The translations under genes were made by a program, and so were the position numbers. Under the pieces are notes generated by a model. It saw only the letters and a list, made by a program, of their open reading frames with translations, did not search any database and was not told the DNA's origin. From Acanthochromis polyacanthus (taxonomy: Eukaryota > Chordata > Actinopteri > Pomacentridae), in NCBI RefSeq assembly GCF_021347895.1, contig NC_067121.1:16689962-16753961 (forward strand): a DNA stretch of 64,000 nt, written 5' to 3'. This document shows, piece after piece, positions 49,601 through 60,740 of this stretch (its first letter is position 1; each line of letters begins with the position of its first letter).

Positions 49601-49696
49601 CTATTAAGCAGACATTAGATGTATGGTTACACTTATTTAATGTTGAACAGAACAGCCTACAGTGTCCCCATGTTTACAGTTATTTGTTTTGAAGGA

Positions 49697-49720
49697 TTTA
49701 GCTAAGCTAAGCTAAGCTAA
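49697..49720 (+). repeat. (GCTAA)n short tandem repeat
   Basis: Four to five units of AGCTA. Confidence 0.8.
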
Positions 49721-52066
49721 ATTCTTCTCAGCTTGAGTTTGATATAGTATGGTAAAAGAGACCTTTTTTTTTCAAATTCCTGGGAGGAAAACAAATCAGT
49801 CTATTTACCATTACTTTAAATCTTACCCAATGGCTCTTGGTGCAAAAGAAGGCTGTTAAAGCCAGAAAATGTTTGCACAGTAGATAGTTCTGTATAACAG
49901 TGTAATATGGTGATGAACTATAGAAGTAAAATAGTGGCAACACCTCTAAGAAATAGTGACAAGGTGGTGATGGTGAATGTTCTGTGGTCCATCCATATTT
50001 GAAACAAATAGCTCAGGGCTTGAATACCCCAGAGCGGTCATTACTCCTGGCAAGTGAAATAAGTGAACTTCCTAAAATGTTCTGCTAATTTGGATGAACT
50101 CTAGTGTTTTCTCTGGAGTGATGAGATGTGGTTTGCTTTTGCTGTTCTCTCTTTAATCTACAGTATTTATGACCCACAGTTCAACAGAATAGACTTGCAA
50201 ATTTTGTTCTGTGCATTGAGCCATTTCCTTTTTCCTGAGTTTTTCCTGAGCTCCTTGTGGATCCTGATCTTTGTCTTTCTTGGGAGCTAATGGAAGAACA
50301 GAAAATTATGGACCTGAGAGGTTTGACAGCTGAAACAGAGAATGTCATTTACATGAATGTCAAAGATGTAAGGAAGTATATCCATACCCCTTGTGAAGCT
50401 GTAGATAATGAATATATAGAGTACAGTCTGCATTCTCAGTCAGTGTAGGGACGAGGGGGAAAACGTATGGAAATGAGTTTTCTTAAGGCTTTATTTCAAT
50501 CTTACATTGTGGGAAGTCTAGAATTGGTATATGGCAGCCAGTGGGAGTATCATGGTGCAAAAAAAGCAAGTGCTTCTAGGATCAGAAAACAAAGCCTTTA
50601 TTCAAAGATTTCTTTTAATTCTATTGTGTTTCCTAGCCCCATGAGTACAGACTAGATCTTCATGTTAAGTGTATCTTCTATGTCTTCCTGCTTCTGTGTC
50701 ACAGACGTAAATGATGCTTTGTTTACACTGAGATACAGAAGTTCATATTTATTGTTAGCCGTGCTGGTGGCGTGGTTGTATGGACGACAACATTAGTATA
50801 TCAGTAGATGTTATATCTCACACTGTAACTATAGACTACCATGATAACATTACATCTTGTTGTCCCATTAACATCATAATTTCCATCCATCCATTCTCTA
50901 TACACCGCTTTATCCTCACTAGGGTCGCGGGGGTGCTGGAGCCTATCTCAGCTGACTCGGGCGAAGGCAGGGGACACCCTGGACAGGTCATGCTAAATAT
51001 CTCTGCACCTATTACGTTGGTGGTCAGGAAATTCTATAGAGACATTCGTTTTTACATTCAGTGTGTAATGGCAAGCCTATATTGTAGCATGGTTTTAAAG
51101 CCTTAGCCTTGTTTCACTAAATATTTTGAATATTTAAATCATCTCACTGAAAACTAAACTTTGCAGCTTTATTCACAAAGAAATATAAAACAACAAAAGT
51201 TGTTGCATGTTACTTAATAATGAAATCTGCTTTTTAATTAGGTTTTAATGTCTTTTTTTCTTTCTTGTGGAGTCCTCAAAATTACATATCCTTAAGAATT
51301 ATTCCTTTGATTATTAATTGGCCCACCAGACCTATTTGCATGTGCTTGTGCACATTACTTTGTAGGACTGGTTGTAATCTTCAGTAACAAGCATCTCATA
51401 CGTGCTTTATAGTGCCATGGAACATTTGTGGTTTCATCTTTTATGTTGTAACCTGCATTGTGCACACAGTATAACAACTATGGTTTAACGAAGGAGAAAA
51501 ACATAGACAAACAGTCATTCAGATTTCTTATGATTCTAGAAAATCTGGGCAGCAAACAAACCAACAAATGAAAACAACACTAAAAAAGCACGAATGAAAT
51601 CCACACTACATTTAGTAATAATTAGAAATTTGATACCGATCATATTTCTACAAATGTATCTCTGCTGCTCAGATCGAATTCTGTAATGCCCTTTGCTCCC
51701 ACTAGTAACATGGCACACAACAGCAGCATCAAATCCAGGGTGGTGGCTATAGACAGCAACCTGGACCGGAGGGCATAATCAGACTTTTTTTGTGTAAGTC
51801 GGCTCGACAAAAACTAAAACCTCAGTCTGAGTTAATGGGCATCTCGAAGCCAGTTATCTTTCCATCTACCTTCTTTTGTTAATTTCTGTTTCATATTCTG
51901 TGCACGTTCACATAAAAGGCATTTAATGCTTCTTCCACACAAAATAAACCGTGTGGTCAACAGGTTGTTACTATGGAGAAAAATGAAGAATATAAAATTT
52001 CTGATGGTAAAACGTTGCTGCTAGAAATGATGCAGGACAGGAATGCCAACAAGTCCTCCAATTCAT
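49721..52066. other. no gene seen apart from a SINE fragment
   Basis: Non-coding DNA around the SINE tail at 50882. Nothing else recognised. Confidence 0.5.
50882..50989 (-). mobile_element. 5'-truncated SINE (4005 family)
   Basis: Only the tail half remains: CCATCCATCCATTCTC, ATCCTCACTAGGGTCGCGG and GCTGACTCGGGCGAAGGC. The tRNA-like head is missing. Confidence 0.85.
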
Positions 52067-52408
52067 ACGACCACACAGGTCATATGTAACGTGCACTGGA
52101 ATACAACCCATGAGAGCGTATTTACGTTAGCGACCCTACGGGGAAAAGGAACGCATTACGGTATTTAATTCGGGAAACGGCTTTTCCCTCGCGTAACGGC
52201 TTTTTCCTCACTTTCCCAACACGGGTTTAGGGTTATGGTTATGGTTAGGGTTAGGGATAGGGATAGTGTTAGATAAAAGTTTGTTCATGGTGACATTTCA
52301 CCTGCGACACCGGAGTGTCGATATTTACTCAACCGCTAGAGGTCGCATAACGTCAAAACGTAACACTTGGTCGTAATACGGGCGTGTACAGACGACCTAT
52401 GTGGTCGT
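52067..52408. mobile_element. 342-bp inverted-repeat element with telomere-like core
   Basis: Ends ACGACCACACAGGTCATATG and the inverted partner CATAGGTCGT-type (right arm 52388-52408) match at 18 of 21 positions. The body is CpG-rich, unlike its flanks, and carries a TTAGGG-like run at about 52224-52272. There is no coding capacity. A clear target duplication was not found, so the superfamily is open. Confidence 0.7.
52224..52272 (+). repeat. degenerate interstitial telomere-like repeat
   Basis: GGGTTTAGGGTTATGG, then GGTTAGGGTTAGGGATAGGG and close variants: seven to eight units of GGGTTA or one-base variants. Confidence 0.85.
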
Positions 52409-55397
52409 TTTTTGTTTGAGGACAGGCTCGGAATGCTGGTCGAAAACTGCTAAACATGCATCAATGTATTTGTTTTATCGATCAAAGCAGCTGATTATTG
52501 ATCACTAACAGCTGCACAATAACGCTATTAAACTTTAATTTTCATATTTTTAAGCATAATATTGTAATGAAGTACATTTAAGTCTGACACTGTCCCATAA
52601 TGCAGTAAATCACTTTAATATGTGACCAAATCAAAGTGAAACTAATGTTACTGATTGGATATTCTCTGTAATAAATAGTAATAAACTAATCAATGCTTTA
52701 ATCTGTGTTCTATCAGCTATAGTACCAGCAGAGTAAATGGACTTGGCAGCAAATCAGGACCAAACATGAAAACATATTTATGCAATTTCTGCATCACCAT
52801 CTGAATACGGTGGGCTCCCATGGTAACACGATACATACAGTGTGCAATACTGTAGTTCTACGGTTTAATGAAAATAACAATTTGGAAAGTCTGTCCTGAA
52901 GATCTGATTTGAGAAACAAATCTGATTCACCAGCAGTCCGAACAAAGCCTTGGACAGAGGACAATAAACAACATTTGTGTTATCATAAACGACAGCTTGG
53001 ATTCACACACACAGGACAAGATTTTCAGCAAGGTATGTTACATCTCAATAAAGAAAAAGTCAACAGTATCTCCTTTAATGGAGCAGTCCATCAATTGTCC
53101 CTCAAACCATGCCTCCTCCAGATGTGTAGTTAAAAGTTAATCCCATTTTGAGGGGCAATAGTAAATGTGCCACACTACTGATAGGCTATAAAGCCTTTTC
53201 TTAGGTCAGGGTGATAGTGGTAACAAGGCCCAACAGAGCACTATTAGTGTGCATTTCAAATGTCACCATTATGTCATTGTGTTGCCTGACAGCTGTGAAT
53301 GGCAGAGACAGTGAGGTCATAATGGGGAATTTCATCCTCTTTGTGATGAGGGGTGAGCTGAGACATGTGCACCTCTGTCAAGGCAATCCAGAGCTCAGCT
53401 GACAGATAACTGATACCTGGGCTTTAAAAGAAATGAGAATGAGAGAAAGTCTAGGGTATCATAATCCCCTTGGAAAGGTTTTCCATCTGTCACAAATGGT
53501 GGTGACCGGGCTTGGGTAATTTCCCCACAGGATTTACAGAGAACATTAAAAAAGGAGCCATGTAATATTCGCCCTTCCTCAGAGACGCTGGGAGGTAAAG
53601 AGTACCAGCAGCACAGGTACTGAAGGATATGAAGATCCACCTCTTAAACTCATACGAAAACCCAGAGATGTTCTACTAACTAGCTGTTGTTTCAAAGGAT
53701 TGCATCTTGACATGTTAGTTATGATGCCACATACTGCGCTGATGTCAAGAAGTTATCGTCACATCTAGCCTTTGGTCCCTTATTGTTACTATTGTGTGGA
53801 TCTCATAAAATATAATTTGATGTAATTTCTCTGCATGTATGTGATTGGATGGGCCATGTTCTGTAGTCTAGGTAAAGAAAGAAAAATACCACTGGCACTG
53901 GATTTTAATCCCAATGTTCCCAAATTATGATTAATCAACAGATTTTCCAACAGAATCCCACTTCAGGACCATTAGAAGAGAATGAAAAATGAAATGTAGA
54001 AATCTTTCATTTGAGACAGCAAAAAACTGTCATAGCTCAGTTTAAATCTATTGCTATCTCCCAGAAATGCCATTAATATACAACTAACTTGCCACACCAA
54101 AAATGTTTCATTCAATCAAACTATACTGATTATGTATTATGTATTTGTTTGCTGTCAAAACAGATCTTCCAATCTTGCAATATTGTCACAGTGACTGCAG
54201 TGTGAAATCTGCAAAAAAAAGTAGAATCTATTATTTTTTATGATTATTGCTCAGCACTGAGAGCTTAAAATAATAAGGTTATAAAGGAAAATTTTTGGTC
54301 CAATTGAAAATAGAAAAAGACATTTAACCAAAATTATAATCTTGCCCAAACTTCAACTAATTGATTTTTTTATTGGATAATCACAGACAAAAGGTTGTGA
54401 GCTCTGTTTATTTCTAGAAACCATGTACTCCTGTGACTCATGGGTGGTTCATAAATGTAGTACTTCATACACTTTACTTCACTTTCTGTCATGAAACTTT
54501 AACAGGAGTGAAATTTAAAATATGAAACTTTGTACATACTATGAGCACAGGTTACAACGAACAATTTAAAGAGAAGAATCACTAAATCCTGACACAATTA
54601 CAAGTTCAACACTTAATTACATTTTCCCTGAAATGAGAAAAAAAAATCTGTATGTCAGGATCCATACACTACAAGCGAAGGGTGGAAAAAGAAAAAAATC
54701 ACAGTGGCAATGCAACAACAACAACAGGGAAAAGGAGACTGAGTTGTAATCAGTGCAAATCTCATATCCAAACTGTTAAACTTTATGCAGTCTTAAAGGA
54801 CAAACTGTCTACAATGAAGTTATGGACCGAAAAACAGTTACTATTAAGATATAGGATAAATAGCTAAATATTCTGAGTAAAAAACGAAGTATAAAGATGC
54901 TGATTATAAACTCATTGCTGGCAACGTTTTATTTTCAATAACCAGGACAAAAAAATAGTTGAACAGCCGATTGTGACAGCAGCAATAATCAGCAGCAAGA
55001 TGCTGGAAATTAAGATGTAGCCGTTGACAAATTGACTGTGAGGTCAGGGGTCACTGGAGCTCATTGCCCCTGACAAGCTTCTGCCTTCTGTAATTGGATA
55101 CTGCATCATAAATGGTGATTTTTCCGGAGGAGGAAGTAGGCTCAGCTCTGACAAGGGACTTGCCTGCGGGTTATGTTTATAGGCTGGTGCTCTAGACAGA
55201 TCATATGTGATTTCCAAAAACAAACACCAAAAGAAGACAGTGTTTGCACCAGTCTGCAAGTTTTCTGACATAGTATGTATTAACTTTTCAATTAGCAATG
55301 TCATTTTTGCTTCATTCAGAGACCAAGTCAGAAACAGTATGGAAATGATCACATTAGTGAACCACAGTTAGCTTATTTTGTGGTTTGTGGTTGTGAA
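52409..55397. other. no gene or clear repeat seen
   Basis: AT-rich non-coding DNA. 53200-53660 looks single-copy, with no coding signature. Confidence 0.5.
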
Positions 55398-55680
55398 TAT
55401 TGCTGGTGGTAGGCACTTTCGTATCCCGACCTTCCTGGGATATTTTTCTGCATTGAGTTTGCATGTTGTCCTTGTGCATGCTTGGGTTTCCTCCTCCTCA
55501 CACAGTCCAAAAACATGCTGAGGTTAATTGTTAACTCTAAACTGAGTTGTCTCTATGTGTAGTCCTGTGATACACATGTGACCTGTCCAGGGTGTCCCCA
55601 GCCTTCAGCCAAAGTCAGCTGGGATAGACTCCAGCCCCCCCACAACCCTAATGAGGATTAAGCGATGTATAGAAAATGGA
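55398..55680 (+). mobile_element. diverged SINE (4005 family), head damaged
   Basis: Keeps GCACTTTCG, GAGTTTGCATGTTG, AACATGCTGAGGTTAATTG and GTGACCTGTCCAGGGTGTC. The first 15 or so bases and an internal block are lost. Its tail meets the tail of the LINE at 55676. Confidence 0.8.
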
Positions 55681-56690
55681 TAGAATAGAATAGAATAGAA
55701 TAGAATAGAATCACCTTATTCATCCTCCAAGGGAAATTCAGTTGTCAGGGTTCTTATCTGTTTAAATTTGAATTGAATAGCCTGACTTCTGATGGCAAGA
55801 AAGATTTCCTAAATCTTTCGGTCCTGCAGCGCAGGGATAGGAGCCGTCCACTGATGTTTCGTTGTTCATTGAGGCAGATGTGAAGTGGATGATCCATGTA
55901 GGTCAAAATGGCCTCCATCTTGCTCAGTGCCCGTTTCTCCACCTCATCCTCCAATGTGTTCAATGTGATTCCAACCACAGAGTCAGCTTTTTTAATCAGT
56001 TTGTTCAGACGCCTTGCATCCTTGTTCCTTATACTGCCTCCCCAGCAGACTGCTGCATAAAACAGGACACTTGCTACCACAGACTGATAAAACATCTGCA
56101 GCATCTTACTGCAGATGTCTAAAGATCGAAGTCTTCTGAGGCAATAAAGTTGGCTCTGGCCCTTTTTGTAGATGAAGTCCACGTTTGTAGACCAGTCCAA
56201 CTTATTATCAAGATGGACACCTAAATATTTATATGATGTCACCATCTCGATGTCCACGCCACAAGTGTTCACTGGCTGAAGAGGGGGTTTGGATCTGCGG
56301 AAATCTATAATCATTTCCTTTGTCTTTGAGGCGTTGACTAGCAGGCAGTTTTTGTGACTCCAGTCACTGAAGGCACTTATCAGATCTCTGTATTCAGCTT
56401 CATGTCCATTTCTGATACATGCCACGATAGCAGTGTCATCAGAGTATTTCTGAATGTGACAGGACTCAGTGCTGTATTTGAAATCAGATGTATACAGAGT
56501 GAACAGGAATGTAGCCAGGACTGTTCCTTGTGGAGCCCCAGTACTACTCATTAATGTCCCAGAAACACAATTCCCCAGCCTGACAAACTGTGGCTTTCCT
56601 GTCAGGTAATCTGTGATCCATGAAACACAGGAAGGATGCATGAATGGCTTTATGTTGTGAACAATACTTACAATTGACAGGCTTCTTCTG
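55676..56690 (-). mobile_element. Rex1/CR1-like LINE, 5'-truncated, (TTCTA)n tail
   Basis: Minus-strand LINE running from about 56690 to its (TTCTA)n tail at 55709-55680. It contains an open reverse transcriptase frame (55754-56641) and a 3'UTR with AATTTCCCTTGGAGGAT, which matches the ends of the copies at 18311 and 32530. The endonuclease domain and the first reverse transcriptase motifs are missing. It is the best-preserved LINE in the window. Confidence 0.88.
55754..56641 (-). CDS. LINE reverse transcriptase, C-terminal 295 residues, open frame
   Basis: An uninterrupted frame for the palm-to-thumb part of a non-LTR retrotransposon reverse transcriptase plus the C-terminal region. Motif GAPQG is at residues 35-39 and the catalytic YSDD at 66-69. 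Then come KTKEMIIDFRRSK (106-118), YKYLGVHLDNKLDW (138-151), a Cys/Trp-containing YAAVCWGGS stretch, and the C-terminal FRKSFLPSEVRLFNS block. The first Met is only the first in-frame ATG: the element is 5'-truncated, so this is not a natural start. The clade (Rex1/Babar within the CR1 group) is judged from these motifs. The protein cannot mobilise itself without the endonuclease and the missing palm motifs. Confidence 0.85.
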   Translation of the reverse strand: MHPSCVSWITDYLTGKPQFVRLGNCVSGTLMSSTGAPQGTVLATFLFTLYTSDFKYSTESCHIQKYSDDTAIVACIRNGHEAEYRDLISAFSDWSHKNCLLVNASKTKEMIIDFRRSKPPLQPVNTCGVDIEMVTSYKYLGVHLDNKLDWSTNVDFIYKKGQSQLYCLRRLRSLDICSKMLQMFYQSVVASVLFYAAVCWGGSIRNKDARRLNKLIKKADSVVGITLNTLEDEVEKRALSKMEAILTYMDHPLHICLNEQRNISGRLLSLRCRTERFRKSFLPSEVRLFNSNLNR

Positions 56691-56756
56691 CCAATACCAG
56701 AAACCTGGTGGAAACTTGCACTATGTGTCTGGAGCTCTGTCTCCTGAAACAGAAGA

Positions 56757-56822
56757 CAAACTCCAGCCCCCTGTGACCCTAATGAGGATTAAGTGGTGTA
56801 TAGATAATAGATGGATGGATAA
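56757..56822 (+). mobile_element. SINE tail fragment (4005 family)
   Basis: Only CTCCAGCCCC, GACCCTAATGAGGATTAAG and ATGGATGGATAA remain, just past the 5' end of the LINE. Confidence 0.7.
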
Positions 56823-58984
56823 CCTAACTGCTTTCACATTTTGGTGCCTTAACCTAACCACGCAGTGAGTGAAAACAAAACTAAACAGGGAGTGAAAACA
56901 AAACCTAAGTCTGAGAATAATGGTTTACTATGGAACATCATCTTGGCTTTCCTGGGTGAGAGTTCTGTTGCAGACTTAGGCCTCCCCTGCAGCTGCCTAA
57001 TACAAACTTTGTGGTCTTTTCAAGCTGAAAGCATTTATTACTACATCACAGTCTTACCATTCATCAAGAAAAAACTTTTCTTTCAAAACATAAAAGAGAA
57101 TGCAGTTTAGTTGTATCGGCAAGTATTTTTTGTGAGACAGGGTTGGTGTCTGCATGGCTGTACTTTGGGTTTTGAGGTGTTGTTGTACTTCATACACCTG
57201 CTTATTTTGCTTCCACCTCCTACTGTTTGGCAGCTGGGATAGCTGGTGGGTGGCATTTGTTGCCTGAGAGGGTGATGTGGAAGAGACCCGTGGGCCAAGA
57301 AGAGACCTGTGGGTGTGAGAGACAGATGCCTGGGCATACAGTGCTGTACACCGAATCAAAACTTGTGTGATAAAGTGTATGTTTCCACCACCTTTGCAAG
57401 AGGGGGTTTGCAATATTGTGTATTAGGCTAACAGTGTATTAGGAGAACAGCACACATTTCATACAGTTTCTCCAACAAACTTATATAAATGTCAATTGTT
57501 GGTTTAGGAATGTTACAGATCATGGTTGACACTAACCACTCCTGTCCAAAGCAAGAAAAATGTCATTAAAGGCTCTCCTCATCCATGTGGCATGCGCTTC
57601 AGATGGACCATAAATCCTGCTTTAGCAATATCCCATATAGCACTATTTTCAACACAGTGAAGAGCATTGTCAAAACAGAGAAGAAGACACAAAGGTGAAC
57701 TGGAAAGCGTGGCTGATAATTGCTTTTTTTATTGTGAAATTTGAAACCAGAATTTTTTTTAAATCTATCAAAACTGCAAGCAAGACCAGGGAAAAAGAGA
57801 CTGGTGCACACCATGGTCACACAACACAGCGTGTAAAGAATAAAATCCTCTTTAATGTATGCACTAGTAAAGGAACTTTAACTAGAACAAATATACAAAC
57901 ATAAAATTCATGCATGTTCTAGACCAGTGGTTTCTAATGTCTGTTTTGCACTGTAGATCTACTGTTATCTCACTACTCAATAGCTTAAGAAAACAGAGAA
58001 GTACCACCCTTCTACTGAGCTAGTTCCCTTATGTTTAAGCTAATTGACTGAACAAGTACATGCAAATTTTCACAACAGTAAGCCTTGGAGACAAGACACT
58101 GAATAGACAGAGTAACATTACATCTAAATTCAAAAAAGCAGGTTGACAAAATGTAGCTGTCAGTCTTTTGGGGATGCTTTCATTGTATTTGCATATGTTT
58201 TCACTGCAACTATTAGTTTCTCTTCACTTTCTTAGGGTACATGTGCTCAGTCAAAGGGAGGCTCATAGGTGTACTTAATAAATTGGTAATTGTTTTATTG
58301 TGTCTCTGTATTTTCCACTATGTATGCTAAGGTCTATCAAGCCTGAAAAGTTTGCAGAGTTGGTTGGAAAAATACTTTCTCCATCAATTATTTATTTTGC
58401 TGTCAAATGTTACAGGCCATTATATGATTTATAATGTTCTAATACAAAATGTTAAGCCCCCATTGTTCATTGATCAAACACTTTCAACATTCACAAAACA
58501 TTCTTATCTGTCCACTCTTTTTTTCCTTCAGCTAAACAGGTAAATATGGCTCAGAATAGCAATGAGAGCAACAGTGCATGGCCTTGAAATTATGCCTGTC
58601 TGACGCTCACCCTTGAGACACAGTTGAACAGTTCAGTGCTGAACCAGAGTGGAGCAGCGTGAATGAATATGCACTTTGACTGGGTGAGTAGAAACCATAA
58701 CCCCCTCAGCCGGGCTGTCTGACAGCCTCCTGCTGTTCAGCACTTTACTTGTGGCAGCTTACAAAGTTTTTGTTTTTATTATGGATGTTATGCTTTGGTG
58801 GATCACAAGCTAAGCCACTCTTAAATGAGATGAGCAAAACTTTATTAGATGAAGCTGTTGTGGCAGCTCAGTTTCATTTACTCCCTTTTTATTTGAACCA
58901 CTTATTGGGAAGCTACACTACAAACTTTCCTTGAGCAGCTGTAAAACATCGCTAACACACGTTCTTTAATCTCTTTATTCTACA
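56823..58984. other. no gene seen
   Basis: Non-coding. A CAGTGGTTTCTAA stretch near 57924 resembles a hAT end, but its partner was not found. Confidence 0.45.
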
Positions 58985-60112
58985 TTTGCGCCCTGTAGCA
59001 ACCAGTAATATAATAACATCCAGTAACATAATACCTGCCAATAATGTGACAAATTTGGCCATTTTAAATGTAATAAAGCCAGTAATGTAACTAGAAAAGC
59101 ACTCAGAGAGCGCAATATAGTGGTCCCTTGTCTATCGCAGGGGTCTGGAACCTAATCCTTGCAATAGACGAAAATCCGCGAAGTCGTGACCAAATTAATT
59201 TTTTTATTTAGATATATTTTAAGGCTTCATGAACCCTCCCCAGACACTGCACATCATCGCAGAGCAACACCATGCACAGCGATAAGACGTCTATGTGAAA
59301 CGGATAAGACCAGATGGTGAATGCTGCTACACACAGGAAACAGAGGAGACTGATGCTACGGGTGCTGAGCCAATCAGCACTCAGTGCTGTACTATGCATT
59401 TTATTTCGAGTAAATATTCTTTTAAAAGGATTTAATCTTTATTTGAATACTTTTTATATTGTTTTCATTTTTTGGGGCTAGAAAATGCTTATTTTATCAT
59501 TAAAATAATGTTGCAATCCCAGACCTGGATGCTATGACTTAACTGCTATGCTGCAATGCACCATGGGAGTCTGGGGTGTTTAAATGCCATTATTGTGGTT
59601 TACGTTAATGTTACAGTGTTTGTAGTGTTTGTGTTTATTGTGTTTCTGTGGTTTAGTCAGCGTAGTGTTATGCTTTCAGTACTGTGGCACCGAGTATGAA
59701 GTTTAGTGTGTTTGATGACTTCCTGCTACATTTTCTGAAATGTTAATTTGTGAGTATGTCAAAGTAAAAGCAACTGTCTGTTGCAGAGTGTATAGGCTGA
59801 TATCCTTTTTACAGAATTGTTCTTCAAAATTCCACGATATTGTGAAATATTTATAGTTACAGTGACACAGTGACGCTATCTTACAATGACTTTTCCGTTC
59901 GTCTGTTTTTAAGTAATGTTGCAAACAGACAGAAAAAACAGACAGACAGCCCAACGCCTACGGTCACATAACTCCACCGTATTCCTTGGCAGAGTAATAA
60001 CTTGCCAATAATGTAATAAGTTACTACATTATTGGCTGGTTTTCACATGAATGGCCGAACATTAAAAAAATCTTGGAAGTTTTTTGCAGTTTTTTGTGCA
60101 GTTTGTTCATCA
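58985..60112 (-). repeat. repeat family D, copy 2, split by nested elements
   Basis: The two halves, 59997-60112 and 58985-59097, read on the minus strand give one contiguous copy matching 5605-5831. Between them sits other repeat DNA (59098-59996). Confidence 0.6.
59098..59996. mobile_element. composite insertion: repeat A ends around another repeat
   Basis: The left edge, AAAAGCACTCAGAGAGCGC, and the right edge, GTAATGTTGCAAACAGACAG to TCCTTGGCAGAGTAA, are the two ends of repeat family A. The middle, from TAGTGGTCCCTTGTCTATCGC (59118) to about 59790, does not match family A. It resembles a TIR-type DNA element end (GGTCCCT, then ATCCGCGAAGTCG). TAACT occurs at both outer junctions and may be the target duplication. 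The middle's right end was not located. Confidence 0.5.
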
Positions 60113-60569
60113 AAAATAGGTATAATGGATGGCATAGTCGTCATATTCATTTATCAGGGATCCGTCCCATGTAGCTCTCACTCTCCTTAATTATGGTTGT
60201 AAGAGTCAATTTGAGAATTATTTGTTGTACAAAAGCTTCTTTTTTCAGAATACTGCTTATTTGCTTAGATATGTAAATTCATAATTCCATGTCAGTGTTG
60301 CATTGTTAAATGAATTTACTGCAGTTTTTTCTCGGGAAACAGTTCATTAAAACTTTTCTTCAAATCCTATCTCAAAGAAAAAATTTCAGTCCTCACTTAA
60401 AACTGTCTTTAAATAACTGTATCTGCACTAAACTCCAAAAACACTCAAGAGTATTATGTACATATTGAATTAAGGGGAAAACATCAACATAAAATTGGCA
60501 TTACTTTTCCAGTAAATGTCCTTAACTTTATTCATTATTGAGAAGAATCCAGGCTTTCAACCATCGACT

Positions 60570-60740
60570 GTCCGATTTATTACATTATTGGCAAAATGTC
60601 ATTACTTTATTGGCTCAAAACCTTCATTACATTATTGGTAAATTATTGTTATTGGCTTTATTACATTTAAAATGGCCAAAATTATTATTTTTTTTGCCAG
60701 GTATTAAATTAGAGGCCTTTATTATGTTATTTTAGTTGGT
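60570..60740 (+). repeat. repeat family D, copy 3
   Basis: Matches 5690-5831: TTTATTACATTATTGGC units, then GGCTTTATTACATTTAAAAT. It faces copy 2 head-to-head across 450 bp. Confidence 0.6.

Noticed and set aside
57915..57990. Possible hAT end (CAGTGGTTTCTAA)
   Set aside because: No inverted partner or 8-bp duplication located nearby.
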